64,000 nucleotides of DNA from Galeopsis tetrahit (Eukaryota; Streptophyta; Magnoliopsida; Lamiales; Lamiaceae): the NCBI GenBank assembly GCA_963675135.1, contig OY776121.1, positions 80,746,875-80,810,874 on the forward strand. The letters run 5' to 3'. The notes beneath the pieces were generated by a model that was given only the letters and a program-made list of their open reading frames with translations, searched no databases and was not told where the DNA came from. Of this stretch, positions 30,084 to 41,141 are shown piece by piece. Numbering within the stretch: the first letter of the stretch is position 1; each line of letters opens with the position of its first letter. Position numbers and translations under genes: made by a program.

Positions 30084-30316
30084 CTCCCTCCGTCCGCCTA
30101 TAAGTTTTCCATTTTACCATTTTGGTCCATCCGTCTATAAGTTTCACATACCTTTTTTGGTAAGTATTTTTTCTTACACTTCACTTTACATCTTACTTTT
30201 TCTCTCTATCTCCCTCCTCTCCCAATCACATCACTTGTACTATATCTATTATTTAATCACTTTTCTTAATCTCTGTGCTAAAAAGTAACATGAAACTTAT
30301 AGACGAACGGAGGAAG
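30084..30316. mobile_element. Stowaway-type MITE (copy 1)
   Basis: CTCCCTCCGTCCGCC... with a diverged right end (cgaacggaggaag), flanked by TA. The matching element in copy 3 (62310-62463) is cut by the element E LTR. Confidence 0.85.
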
Positions 30317-31313
30317 TATATACTAAACTTGAATTGAGATATGTGGATCGGATGTGGATTAGAAGCGGGTCAGGGTCAAAATAGTGTACACCAAAATATG
30401 ATTGGTGCACAGTGTGCATTTAAGAATTCCACTTATAATTTATACGAGTAATATACATGCATAAATACATACTCACGTTTCACTTTTATATTTTATGTTA
30501 AGTATTCGATTTTTATGTGTATTAAATAAAATACATATTAAAATAGAGGTCTATAATCAACCATATAAAATGAAATTGCAAATATATTAAGTACAGGAGA
30601 AATTATAATTAACAAAATAATATATTGCCACTTTGCCCTACTAAATTCTAGATTCTAATTTTATTTCTCAACTTTTATTTTTTTGTGATAATATATTATT
30701 AATCATGAACATAAACAATTAATAAGCAAATTAAACAGACCAGAAAAGCCTTCCTAAATCGACTCAAACGCTTTTTCTAGATGATTACATTTAGTCATTT
30801 ACTACTCCATCTTATTCACTTATTAATTAATTTCACCGTCGGATTAGTACTTGTGTGGGATTTAGCCTCATTGGCTATTTTTCTAGATGATTACATTTAC
30901 ACACCACAAAAAATTGTACTCTCACAAAAAGTATAGTCCTATTTTTTCTTCAATTGGATTAAAAATATGTTCATTAGTCTAATTTTTTTTTTATAACTTT
31001 ATTCTGATTAATTTTGAGACTAATATTCACTTTGACATAAAGGAGGAATTGATTTTGAGACTAATATTCATCGATCGAAATATGTGTATCAAATTGCAAC
31101 ACCATGAAAGATTGAAGTTTTTTTATAATAATCATGAAGGTCGTGATTAAATTGATATTGAGATTAAAGGTAATTTATAATAATCATAGAAAATTAACCC
31201 TTTTTTTTAGTAACCACAAATTTTAACGACTGTATGTGTAATGCGGTTGCTAGTTTGTGGTTTATTATGTTTCAAGGAGAGATCGTATCACAAGACCACC
31301 TCCTCTTGAAGAA
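30317..31313. other. AT-rich intergenic sequence
   Basis: No gene. A short imperfect direct repeat, ttgagactaatattca, occurs near 31013 and 31052. Confidence 0.4.
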
Positions 31314-31685
31314 TCTACCTTTATATACTATTTCTGAATCTTCTTCTCTCCTACGTGACATCTCACTTTTATCCGATTCTAATTTTCTAATTTTCTCACG
31401 ATTTACAATTATTTTGTTTTACAATTTTTTTCAATTCTTCTCTCTCATCTCTCCTCTCTTTCTCTCACTCTTTACTTTTTATAGGTCTTCTCAATATTTT
31501 CTTTTACTTTTTTTTTTTAAAGTTTTTTTCAATTTTTCTCTCTCTCCCCTCTCTTCCTTTTCTCTCAATCTCTAAAATTTTCTTATACAAATTTCTCTCT
31601 GCCTCTTTTTTTTTCTTGATTCTTTTTATCATTTTCTTTTATAATTTTTTTACAATCCCCACGAAATTCGTGGGTTTTGCACTAG
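31314..31685 (+). mobile_element. Small non-autonomous Helitron
   Basis: The 5' end is TCTACCTTTATATACTA preceded by A (31313). The 3' end has a hairpin CCCACGAA/TTCGTGGG (31658-31665 and 31667-31674) followed by TTTTGCACTAG and then T (31686). TC start, hairpin, CTAG end and insertion between A and T are the Helitron signature. The 372-bp body is CT-rich with no coding content. Confidence 0.82.
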
Positions 31686-31867
31686 TACAAAATATTTCAA
31701 TATCTCCATATTTAAATTTACATAAAATTATGAAAAAAGATATATATGGAAAAAAATAAAATATTTCCATATTTCTCGTAAAGTTTATGCATGGAAAAAG
31801 ATACATATGGAAAGAAATAATTTTTCCATATCTCCATATTTTCCATAAAATTTCGGTCTCTCCTTAT

Positions 31868-31875
31868 TATAAATA
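31868..31875 (+). promoter_or_regulatory. Possible TATA box of the DUF295 gene
   Basis: TATAAATA. A donor-like site (cagag|gtaaac, intron from about 32012) and an acceptor-like site (attttattgtag, 32639) would give a 5' leader intron ending 18 bases before the ATG. This is inferred from splice motifs only. Confidence 0.4.
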
Positions 31876-32656
31876 TGGGCTGAATTTCAACTACAAAATT
31901 AAATTATATTTTTCGAAAATACATGTTTACAACAAGAGAGAAAAATTAATTATTCCTTGAAATATTTTCCCATTGATCAACTGGATTGAAGCAATCACTA
32001 TCCGATTCAGAGGTAAACCCGTAATCCCTTAGTTTCAGATGTTTATGATTTACTTATTTTATCTTATATTCATTACATGAATTTTTAATCATAAATATAA
32101 ATAATTCGTATTTAAATTATGTTTCCAATAGATCCATTACATGTCTTATGAATTCCCAACACATTATGCATAGGGTAAGATTTTTTAATTAATGGAAACT
32201 TATTATTTCGATATACCCGTATTAATTAATTTAATAAGGATAAATTCTTATATTCTCAAATAAATTAACGGGGAACTTTTTTTTTTTTTTGAATATTTTC
32301 CTACTTGTATATATATTATAGGGTAAAATATTTGTAATGATTTGGGAAGAGGAGCTGTAGATTCCGAAAAGTAAAAAAAAAAATTACTAATTATGTATAC
32401 TAAGGAGTAATTTTTAATTAGATTTGTTTAACATATGTAAATTTCCTTTTCTGGATCACCTACGTTTATATTATTATAAATATTTTTAAAAATAATAGGA
32501 GTAATATTTATCCCGACCCCGCTCCTTTTCCTTTTTTAAACATTATTACATCCCTGCTTTGATTTTTATTCACTTTTTGTATGCTTTATATTTCAAATAC
32601 ACCTATATGAATTTAATTATTGTATTAATTTTATTGTAGAGTAGTATTATAATTAA

Positions 32657-33607
32657 ATGGGAAGCAAAGCAAAGAGAGGTCCTCCCTTGTTTATGATACA
32701 ACACGGTCCATTAAATGATCATGAGCTTTCTTTATATAATGTACTGGAGGATCGATGGGATAATGCAAAGATTTCCACATTGTGTGATCAAACTATTATT
32801 CCTTGTAATTTTGGATGGTTTGCTTTGGTGAATCCATTTACGTATGATTGTAGCCTTTGGAATCCAGAATCTAAAGAAATTATCCAACTTCCAGAACTCC
32901 CAGGCTCAAATTATCTGGAATGTGTATTGTCAAAGCAGCCCACTGAACCTGGTTGCCACGTTTTGTTCAATACTCTGTTTGAGTTAGCTTTTTGTGAAAT
33001 TAGCGATGATGAATTCGTGAAAATTCAAATGCCTATGACTATGGATAATAAACAAGAACAAGTTGAGAATGTAGAGACATGGAGATTATTCCACGGGAAT
33101 ATTTATGCCTTGGTTGCAGTTGGATATGAGAAGAGATTAGTGATGATTTCTTTTGTGGGCAAAACACTCGAGTTAAAGCCAATACTAAATATTTCACCAT
33201 TATTTCAACCTCGGACACAAATTGTAAGGTACTACTTGATTGACGATGACGACGAAGATGAAATGTTGTTGGTTTGCAGCATGAGTCCGGCCTATTACTT
33301 ATATCACTATTTTGATTTCAAAATATATCGAATTGATATTAACACACTCGACTACTGCGTGGAGTTACTAGACATAGGCGAACGAGCAATTTTCTTGTCA
33401 ATCATGGGTTATACATTTTGTCGCTCTTCCGTAACCACTGGGATCAGACCAAATTCCATATACTTCATTAAAACAGGGGGTGAAGTTGATTTCGAAATAT
33501 ACACTTTGGATAAAAGGGGCACGATTAGCTTGCAGCTTCCATCTCTCGTTGCTCATCCTATACATCCGAGGAGCTACTGGATCGAACATAATTTTTCCTT
33601 AACTTGA
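32657..33607 (+). CDS. DUF295 / KIB1-4 beta-propeller domain protein
   Basis: A single 316-codon frame, the only intact host-like gene in the window. The stretch GWFALVNPFTYDCSLWNP (residues ~53-70) followed by KEIIQLPELP is the typical first blade of the KIB1-4 (DUF295) beta-propeller, and CRSSVTTGIRPNSIYFI (~255-271) followed by an EIYTLDKRG stretch is its C-terminal signature. An acidic loop DDDDEDE sits near residue 198. Many relatives are F-box proteins with an N-terminal F-box; none is visible here, so this is the propeller-only form or has lost its F-box. No signal peptide or membrane segment. The role cannot be told; F-box relatives act in ubiquitin ligases. A likely leader intron lies upstream. 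Confidence 0.75.
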   Translation: MGSKAKRGPPLFMIQHGPLNDHELSLYNVLEDRWDNAKISTLCDQTIIPCNFGWFALVNPFTYDCSLWNPESKEIIQLPELPGSNYLECVLSKQPTEPGCHVLFNTLFELAFCEISDDEFVKIQMPMTMDNKQEQVENVETWRLFHGNIYALVAVGYEKRLVMISFVGKTLELKPILNISPLFQPRTQIVRYYLIDDDDEDEMLLVCSMSPAYYLYHYFDFKIYRIDINTLDYCVELLDIGERAIFLSIMGYTFCRSSVTTGIRPNSIYFIKTGGEVDFEIYTLDKRGTISLQLPSLVAHPIHPRSYWIEHNFSLT

Positions 33608-34731
33608 TTATAGCACTTTTTCTTTTCTTTTTTTAAAATTATATATCCTAGTTCTGTTTTATGGTCATACTTACAATGGCCAAAACATTTTTCATTCTCT
33701 GTTTATGCAACTCTAATCTAAATTTATATATATTAGGGATTAAAGTTTTTTTTAGTTCGAAGTCCATACAAATTACAAATTTTAATTTTCGGTTGAAATA
33801 AGTGCTCAAATTTCTCAATAAGTATGCTTTTTTTTCTTTTCTTTTTTAAACATGGTTGAAATCATTCTTTTGAAGAGTTGAAAATCAACTTAATCGTTAA
33901 GGGGACCGAAAAGACACAATATTATTATACAATCAATGTTAATGAAATGTGTAATTAATCATGTAAAAATATGTTTTTTCTTTAAAAATTATAGTATATT
34001 GGACACGTTATCTTAGCGAGGTATAACCGTGATGGAAATGAAGATGAGAATAATAATGGTGAATAATAAAAAAAAATTTGAACTAATATATTTTTGGTAT
34101 TTTTTCTAATAATTTTTTTTATATACAAGTATGTTCGATATACGTTTGCATCAATAGTTTTAGCGGCATAGTTTATGGAAATCCATGTAGATAAATAAAA
34201 AAATGTGTATTTCAGAATCTTGTCAAATCTATTAATAAAAAATCCAGTCAAATTCTACATAGAATCTCCTGACATTTTAAAATCTAATTGAATACACCAT
34301 CCTTAATCTTCCAGCAAAACGTAAAGGAAACAGTGGGAGTATAAGAAATTACCATCCAAAAAAAAAAAAATCCAAGATGCGGGATCATACTATACCCGAA
34401 AGAATTAACTTTGAAAAATGGCACCGATTATTAAAACATAGCAGATAATATTAATTGGAATATGAATTACTCCGTATTTAATTTGTACATCATGCAAATT
34501 GCTAATATGATTACCTACCTTCGTGTATATTAATTAAAATGTATTTAATTTGTACATCATGCAAATTGCTAATATGATTACCTACCTTCGTGTATATTAA
34601 TTAAAATTCAATATTTTTCAAACCATATATAAATATTCTTTGTCTGAATTAAAAACATGCAAAATTGTTGCTGCATTTTCCCAAAGAGTCCTTCCACTGC
34701 ACAATTGCTCAAGATAATCATATTACAAATA
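33608..34731. other. AT-rich intergenic sequence with a MULE-end fragment and a 67-bp tandem duplication
   Basis: 33737 to ~33830 resembles the terminal sequence of the foldback MULE at 41142 (gggattaaag...ttttagt...ttgaaataagt). The segments 34474-34540 and 34541-34607 are an exact-looking head-to-tail duplicate of 67 bp. No gene seen. Confidence 0.5.
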
Positions 34732-34959
34732 CAGTAAAATCTCTATAAATTAATACTTTTAAATTAATAAACTCTCTAAAATAATAAAATCTTTCGGTCT
34801 CGATTTGGGTCTTTGTAAAAAATCATCAAATTCGATAAGATAATAAAATAATAATTTTTAGGAAAATTCATTTATAAATATTAGGTCCCATTAAAACTCT
34901 AAATTAATAATTCATAAATTACAATTATAAATATTATGGTAATTTGCTAATCCATTGTA

Positions 34960-35798
34960 CCCTGACTAACTTTCAAATAACGCAAAAACTTTTATGCAAA
35001 TAGTTTAGGTGTAATTATGTGAAAATTACCCATTTGGTGATTTTGGGTTATTATATTCGGCCCATATTATTACCTGGATACCCCTTTCATCCGCTCCAAT
35101 TTTAGTATGGATTATTCCTCCCTCTTTTTTCAGTCTTTTTTTATACCTAATTCTCATGTCTCCACCATCTGAAATTATCTGCGTATCCGTGTGTTCTCCG
35201 GATCCGATCGTATTCCGACCGTTGGCTTCAACGATCTCCGACCGTCGTCTTCAACGATCTCCGGTCGTGCTGGGTAGTGATTAAGCCGGAATACAGAGTC
35301 GCTTTGTTTGTAGATGAAGGCGTTGATGCTTCCACAACAATTATTGCTTCAATCGTTGGAATTAATTTGTAATTATTTTATGATGTGTGCAGTTAATTGA
35401 AACGGGTGATTTCGTTGATGAATGAGTATACATTTATCAGCAATGAAAAAGAGGCGCGTAATTTTCGTGCTGGCAGTGTACAGCGCGGCGTACGCCTCGA
35501 TGTCGAGATGCTCTCTGCTTATGATAGGGCGGTGGCGTTTTATTCGCCGTCGTCTCCGCCGCCATTAATGTAGATCTCGTCCTCCTCAGTGATGGTCCCT
35601 ACATCGTCTTCTTCCGGTTCCATTGTTGGTGCTTCTAGGGCAAACGAAGCTGCAATTTAGGGCTTTTGTTGGTACTCTCTCCGGTCAAGTGTAGGAACTT
35701 CTGCGTGTCGTGAGGAGAAGAGAGAGAAAACGATGAGAGATAAAGAATTGGCATCATTACAAATTATTACTCAAATTCTTCAGTACACTCAAATTTTC
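34960..35798 (+). other. Leader-like sequence upstream of captured gene pieces
   Basis: A mixed stretch with moderately GC-rich parts (35160-35720) unlike the AT-rich surroundings, including a duplicated gatctccgaccgtcgtcttcaac-type phrase near 35230-35265. It may be promoter/5' exon sequence of a host gene. No protein recognised. Confidence 0.35.
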
Positions 35799-36129
35799 TC
35801 GGCAGGGGGCATGAATCATCTTAGAGTTAATCCAAAATTCTTGCACTCAAATGCGACTTGCCATAAATGGGTTTTGGGAGGTGAGTGGCTATATATTCTT
35901 ATACGGGTGATATAATTATTTGTCAAATTTTCAGAAGTCTAATTCTTGTTGTTTTCCAGCTTTTGCTGAGATTCTGGATAATGCTTTAGATGAGGTACTT
36001 GCTTTCATTCTCAAGATATATTAATTTCATGGATTATTTATTGTCTATAAATCTTTTAATTTCAACTAGAGTTGCAATAGAGCTACTTATGTCCATGTGG
36101 ATGTGTTAAAGAACGTGAAGAACTGGTGA
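35799..36129 (+). pseudogene. MORC-family ATPase gene fragment, three exons
   Basis: Exon piece 1 (35799-35880) encodes SAGGMNHLRVNPKFLHSN and then ATCHKWVLG; exon 2 (35960-35994) encodes AFAEILDNALDE; exon 3 (36070-36129) encodes SCNRATYVHVDVLKN and soon a TGA. This order is the N-terminal GHKL ATPase of plant MORC proteins, including the N-box Asp-Asn-Ala. Splice sites are intact (g|gtgagt, ttttccag|c, gag|gtactt, aactag|a) and phases agree. MORC ATPases act in DNA-methylation-linked silencing. Only the first part of the ATPase is present, so the piece cannot make a working enzyme. Confidence 0.8.
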
Positions 36130-36840
36130 ATTTAGTCTAACTTGGAGTTCAGGGAATTGGTTGTTTGTTGTACTTGGAGTTAAAAAAGAGACTGCACATT
36201 GTAGATGTTCAAACACTATTCTGTTGTGGAGGCAAAGAATGTGAAGGATTTTGGGACAAACAGGTATATTTCAAACAAGTAATTTAAATCTTGTTATAGT
36301 ACTACAGTTGGTGGGTCTAATTCATCATGTTCACCAAGAAATGTTACTGTGATTAGTCCATACTTTTCAATTGATAGTCATTTCTTTTAGAGTAAATCAT
36401 CCCTTGAATTGAATATTTTAGTTGTAAGCATACTTTTTATTATACTTGTTTCTACAGTACAAATAAATGAGAAATGTGGTTGGGCCTTGACAAGTCATAT
36501 GACTAATGTAGTTTAAGATTTAAGCAATTGGCATGGACATTAGATGAACTTATCATAGTACTTATTTAATTTATCAAAACTCAGTTTCATTTGAGGGTTT
36601 TTATATGTGAAACTGTGTAAAATGCAGGGGTTTACAGTATTATATGTAGTACTACTACTATTTAGGTTGAAGACGTGATACTGTTTTACTATATTATGTG
36701 ATACTACTATTTAGGTTGAGTCCAATCTTTCTCTCAGGTTCAATTTCAATCCGATTTTTGTAAATCCGTTCTATTTTTGAAGTATTTTTATGTAAAATCA
36801 ATAGATATGGCTTCTGTTTGTTTTGTAATAGGAATCGCTT

Positions 36841-36910
36841 ATGGCTTCAAAGCGGATCTTGAAGGAGCTCAAGGATCTTCAGAAGGATCCTCCTACCTCT
36901 TGCAGTGCTG
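36841..36910 (+). pseudogene. Ubiquitin-conjugating enzyme E2, first exon only
   Basis: MASKRILKELKDLQKDPPTS and then CSAG, the invariant N-terminus of the plant UBC8/UBC10 class of E2 enzymes, followed by an intact donor (gctg|gtatat) in the phase used by those genes. The active-site Cys exon is absent. It lies in the same orientation as the MORC and LIM pieces. Confidence 0.85.
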
Positions 36911-37062
36911 GTATATTACTAACATTTCCTGACAATTTGAACAAGGAAAATGATTAAATAAATAGGACTTGATTTTTGTTTTGGCACCTCTGTCTCCGTG
37001 TATGTAGTATGTTGTTGGTTGAATATAAATTAAGATGATTGGATTTGTTTGATTGATGGCAG

Positions 37063-37162
37063 ATGAGCAACTACTCGTCCATGGATGGTGTTCTCTACTG
37101 CAAGACTCATTTTGAACAGCTTTTCAAGGAGTCTGGAAATTTTAGCAAGAATTTTCAAAATT
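37063..37162 (+). pseudogene. Plant LIM-domain (WLIM) protein, one internal exon
   Basis: MSNYSSMDGVLYCKTHFEQL followed by FKESGNFSKNFQ, the second half of the first LIM domain of plant WLIM proteins, with acceptor (ggcag|a) and donor (gtaagt, 37163) in place. The zinc-binding first half of the LIM domain and the second LIM domain are missing. A following small exon-like piece (about 37242-37270, acceptor gtttcag and donor gtaagt) might be the next exon; I am not sure. Confidence 0.82.
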
Positions 37163-37458
37163 GTAAGTAATTTCATATCATATCCAAACCCTGCATTATC
37201 TGATTGATTATTCATTGGCTTTTGATGAATGAATGTTTCAGCTGTAAATCCAGAGAGGGAAACTTCACTGGTAAGTAACTAAATTGGGCGTGTACTATTT
37301 TGATCTCTGAATTAAGAAGATGTAAAGGTAGTGTCATGCTTGTTCATTATATTATGCTTTCCCTGAGTTTTTTGACTTCTTACTTGTTTATCAGTATCTT
37401 TGTACTCTTATGTCTGTTAGTGCTTTTCATATTGTAATTTCAGCTTTAGATTTTACTA

Positions 37459-40400
37459 TCCCCTTATATACTAATAGGGAGTTTAAATTGATGATGTGTT
37501 ATTTTGTGGTTAATTTGGCTTATGTGTCATTTTGTGGTTGATTTGACTTATGTGTCACAATTTAATGAAGTTGTAAATTTTAAAAAGTATGATGTGTAAT
37601 TAAGTTATTGGTTGACTAAGATATGATTCTTAAACTCTTTCCAAATATTATATTCTTATTATTTTAACATTGACTAATTAAATTAATTTTTATTTTATTT
37701 ACTTAACTTTATTGTAGTATTCATTTTATTCTTGGCAAAAACTTATATGCAATATTGCATACATGCAATATGGCTAATTAAGGTAAATTAGGTCAAAATT
37801 CATGGGTCAACGTGGGTCAACACGGGTCAAAACGGGTCAACCTTAATTAAAATATTTATTTTCACTCTAATATACTATTATTTTACTACATGACCAAAAC
37901 TATGTTACTACAAGAACTAAATTTTGTCACTACAAGGTCAAAAGTGTATTACTATAAGTCCAAAAATATTCTGGACACTTATTTTTTTGGGACAAAATTA
38001 CTAAAATAATTTTGACTTATTCGGCTACTACATGACTAAAACAATGTTACTATAAGACCAAAAATTTTTCACTAAAAGGTCAAAAGTGTATTACTACATG
38101 TTCAAAAATATTCTGGAGACTTTATTTTTTGGTGAATTTTTCAGAATGTTTTGACATGTAGTATTAAATTTTTGGCCTTGTAGTGGTAATATTTTGGCCT
38201 TATAGTAACAATATTTTGGTCATGTAGTAAACCACCTGTTTGCAACCCGCAAATTTTCTGGGCAACTCGGATTCAGGCTTATGACCCGCGATTTTTTTTA
38301 AAATTGACTTAATTTGACTTTTGGACTTAGGGTTTTGACTTGCCTAATTGGGATGAAATGCATGTATGCAATATTTCACATAAGACTAACCCTTTGTTCT
38401 TTAGTTTAATTTATTTTAGAACTATTTAATGTTATTCTTAGTAAAATACAATCTAATTTTTTTTTATTGGAGTGTACAATTCTTTATTTAATTAGTTATT
38501 AAATTGTATTTTATAATTAATTTTATCTTATATCTCAAGTAATTTTTCTGCAATTATTTTAAATTTATTATAAGTTTAATACATTTAAAAAATAGAGCTC
38601 GAAAACATATATGTAAAACTTATTATATAATTTTATACATAATATTTATTATATAAATAATTATATTATTTACAAGATTAACAAATTTGTTATATATACA
38701 TAATACACTACTTCTATAGTATATAATCCCCTTATATACTAATAGGGAGTTTAAATTGATGATGTGTCATTTTGTGGTTAATTTGGCTTATGTGTCATTT
38801 TGTGGTTGATTTGGCTTATGTGTCATAATTTAATGAAGTTGTAAATTTTAAAAAGTATGATGTGTAATTAAATTATTGGTTGAGTAAGATATGATTCTTA
38901 AACTCTTTCCAAATATTATATTCTTATTATTTTAACATTGACTAATTAAATTAATTTTTATTTTATTTACTTAACTTTATTGTAGTATTCATTTTATTCT
39001 TTAGTTTAATTTATTTTAGAACTATTTAATGTTATTCTGAGTAAAATACAATCTAATTTTTTTTATTGGGGTGTACAATTCTTTATTTAATTAGTTATTA
39101 AATTGTATTTTATAATTAATTTTATCTTATATCTCTCAAGTAATTTTTCTGCAATTATTTTAAATTTATTATAAGTTTAAGGTATTTAAAAAATAGAGCT
39201 CGAAAATATATATGTAAAACTTATTATATAATTTCATACATAATATTTATTATATAAATAATTATATTATTTACAAGATTAACAAATTTGTTATATATAC
39301 ATAATACACTACTTCTATAGTATATAATTCCCTTATATACTAATAGGGAGTTTAAATTGATGATGTGTTATTTTGTGGTTAATTTGGCTTATGTGTCATT
39401 TTGTGGTTGATTTGACTTATGTGTCACAATTTAATGAAGTTGTTAAAAAGTATGATGTGTAATTAAGTTATTGGTTGAGTACGATATGATTCATAAACTC
39501 TTTCCAAATATTATATTCTAATTATTTTAACATTGGTTACTTAAATTAATTTTTGTTTTATTTACTTAACTTTATTGTAGTATTCATTTTATTCTTTAGT
39601 GTAATTTATTTTAGAACTATTTAATGTTCTTCTGAGTAAAATACAATCTTAATCTTAAAATTATTTTTATTGAGGTGTACAATTCTTTATTTAATTAGTT
39701 ATTAAATTGTATTTTATAATTAATTTTATCTTATATCTCAAGTAATTTTTTCTGCAATTATTTTAAATTTATTATAAGTTTAATGCATTTAAAAAATAGA
39801 GCTCAAAAATATATATGTAAAACTTATTATATAATTTCATACATAATATTTATTATATAAATAATTATATTATTTACAAGATTAACAAATTTGTTATATA
39901 TATATAATACACTAGTTCTATAGTATATAATCCCCTTATATACTAATAGGGAGTTTAAATTGATGATGTGTAATTTTGTGGTTAATTTGGCTTATGTGTC
40001 ATTTTGTGGTTGATTTGACTTATGTGTCACAATTTAATGAAGTTGTAAATTTTAAAAAGTATGATGTGTAATTAAGTTATTGGTTGACTAAGATATGATT
40101 CTTAAACTCTTTTCAAATATTATATTCTTATTATTTTAACATTAACTAATTAAATTAATTTTTATTTTATTTACTTAACTTTATTGTAGTATTCATTTTA
40201 TTCTTTAGTTTAATTTATTTTAGAACTATTTAGTGTTCTTCTGAGTAAAATACAATCTAAATTTTTTTTTATTGGGGTGTACAATTCTTTATTTAATTAG
40301 TTATTAAATTGTATTTTATAATTAATTTTATCTTATATCTCAAGTAATTTTTCTGTAATTATTTTAAATTTATTATAAGTTTAATGCATTTAAAAAATAG

Positions 40401-40860
40401 AGCTCGAAAATATATATATAAAACTTATTATATAATTTCATACATAATATTTATTATATAAATAATTATATTATTTACAAGATTAACAAATTTGTTATAT
40501 ATACATAATACACTACTTCTATAGTATATAATCCCCTTATATACTAATAGGGAGTGTAAATTGATGATGTGTCATTTTGTGGTTAATTTGGATTATGTGT
40601 CATTTTGTGGTTGATTTGACTTATGTGTCACAGTTTAATGAAGTTGTAAATTTTAAAAAGTATGATGTGTAATTAAGTTATTGGTTGAGTAAGATATGAT
40701 TCTTAAACTCTTTCCAAATATTATATTCTTATTATTTTAACATTGACTAATTAAATTAATTTTTATTTTATTTACTTAACTTTATTGTAGTATTCATTTT
40801 ATTCTTTAGTTTAATTTATTTTAGAACTATTTAATGTTATTCTGGGTAAAATACTATTTA
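37459..40860 (+). repeat. Head-to-tail array of ~600-bp Helitron-like units
   Basis: The unit start TCCCCTTATATACTAATAGGG occurs near 37458, 38726, 39327, 39929 and 40530; the last three spacings are ~601 bp and the first is lengthened by an insertion (37733-38396). Units begin with A|TC and contain the hairpin AACAAATTTGTT followed by ~20 bases and CTAC or, in one unit (near 39912), CTAG|T, then a constant spacer of about 15 bp before the next start. The last unit is truncated. TC start, hairpin and CTAG-T resemble Helitron ends. Confidence 0.6.
37733..38396. mobile_element. ~0.66 kb MITE-like insertion in the first array unit
   Basis: Absent from the other units, where tattct joins directly to ttagttt. 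The ends are related in inverted orientation (acttatatgcaatattgcatacatgca on the left, tgcatgtatgcaatatttcacataag on the right), and the inside contains inverted arms built of phrases such as ctacatgaccaaaa and ttttggtcatgtag. The exact boundaries and target duplication (ttctt, or an imperfect tttattct/tttgttct) are uncertain, so I do not assign a superfamily. Confidence 0.6.
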
Positions 40861-41141
40861 ATGTTATTCTGAGTTTAATTAAAAAAATGGTATAATTGCA
40901 TGTAATACTGTTACGTTTTAATTGTAATACTTTTTATGTTTTGATTTAATATCCTTCAAAACTTGAGTAGTTAATTAGTTCATTTTTTAAACATTGAATT
41001 TGGTAAAAATAGTTGTTTTTTTGTATGATACTGTCTAAGTATTTCATGTGTTACTGTCTAGGTGTGTTGAGATGTAGAATGATATAGTATTCCATCCAGT
41101 ATTGTTTCCATTTATTTGTGTTAAGTTGATAAATTACTTTG

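Larger units (their letters stand above)
23858..30237 (+). repeat. Segmental duplication, copy 1
   Basis: It matches 45335-47987 (from 23858 to 26509) and 56831-62463 (from 26262 to 30237) at what looks like high-90s percent identity by eye, in the same orientation. Its left limit is hidden by element C and its right limit by element E in the other copy, so the true unit may be longer. Insertions present in only one copy are listed separately. Confidence 0.92.

Noticed and set aside
35400..35570. Possible AP2/ERF-like exon (RGVRLDVEML...AYDRAVAFY)
   Set aside because: Only a few residues match and the core of the domain is missing; too weak to annotate.
35733..35915. 60-codon plus-strand frame as a gene
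   Set aside because: Its middle is a MORC exon; the end runs into an intron, so it is part of a captured fragment and not a gene.
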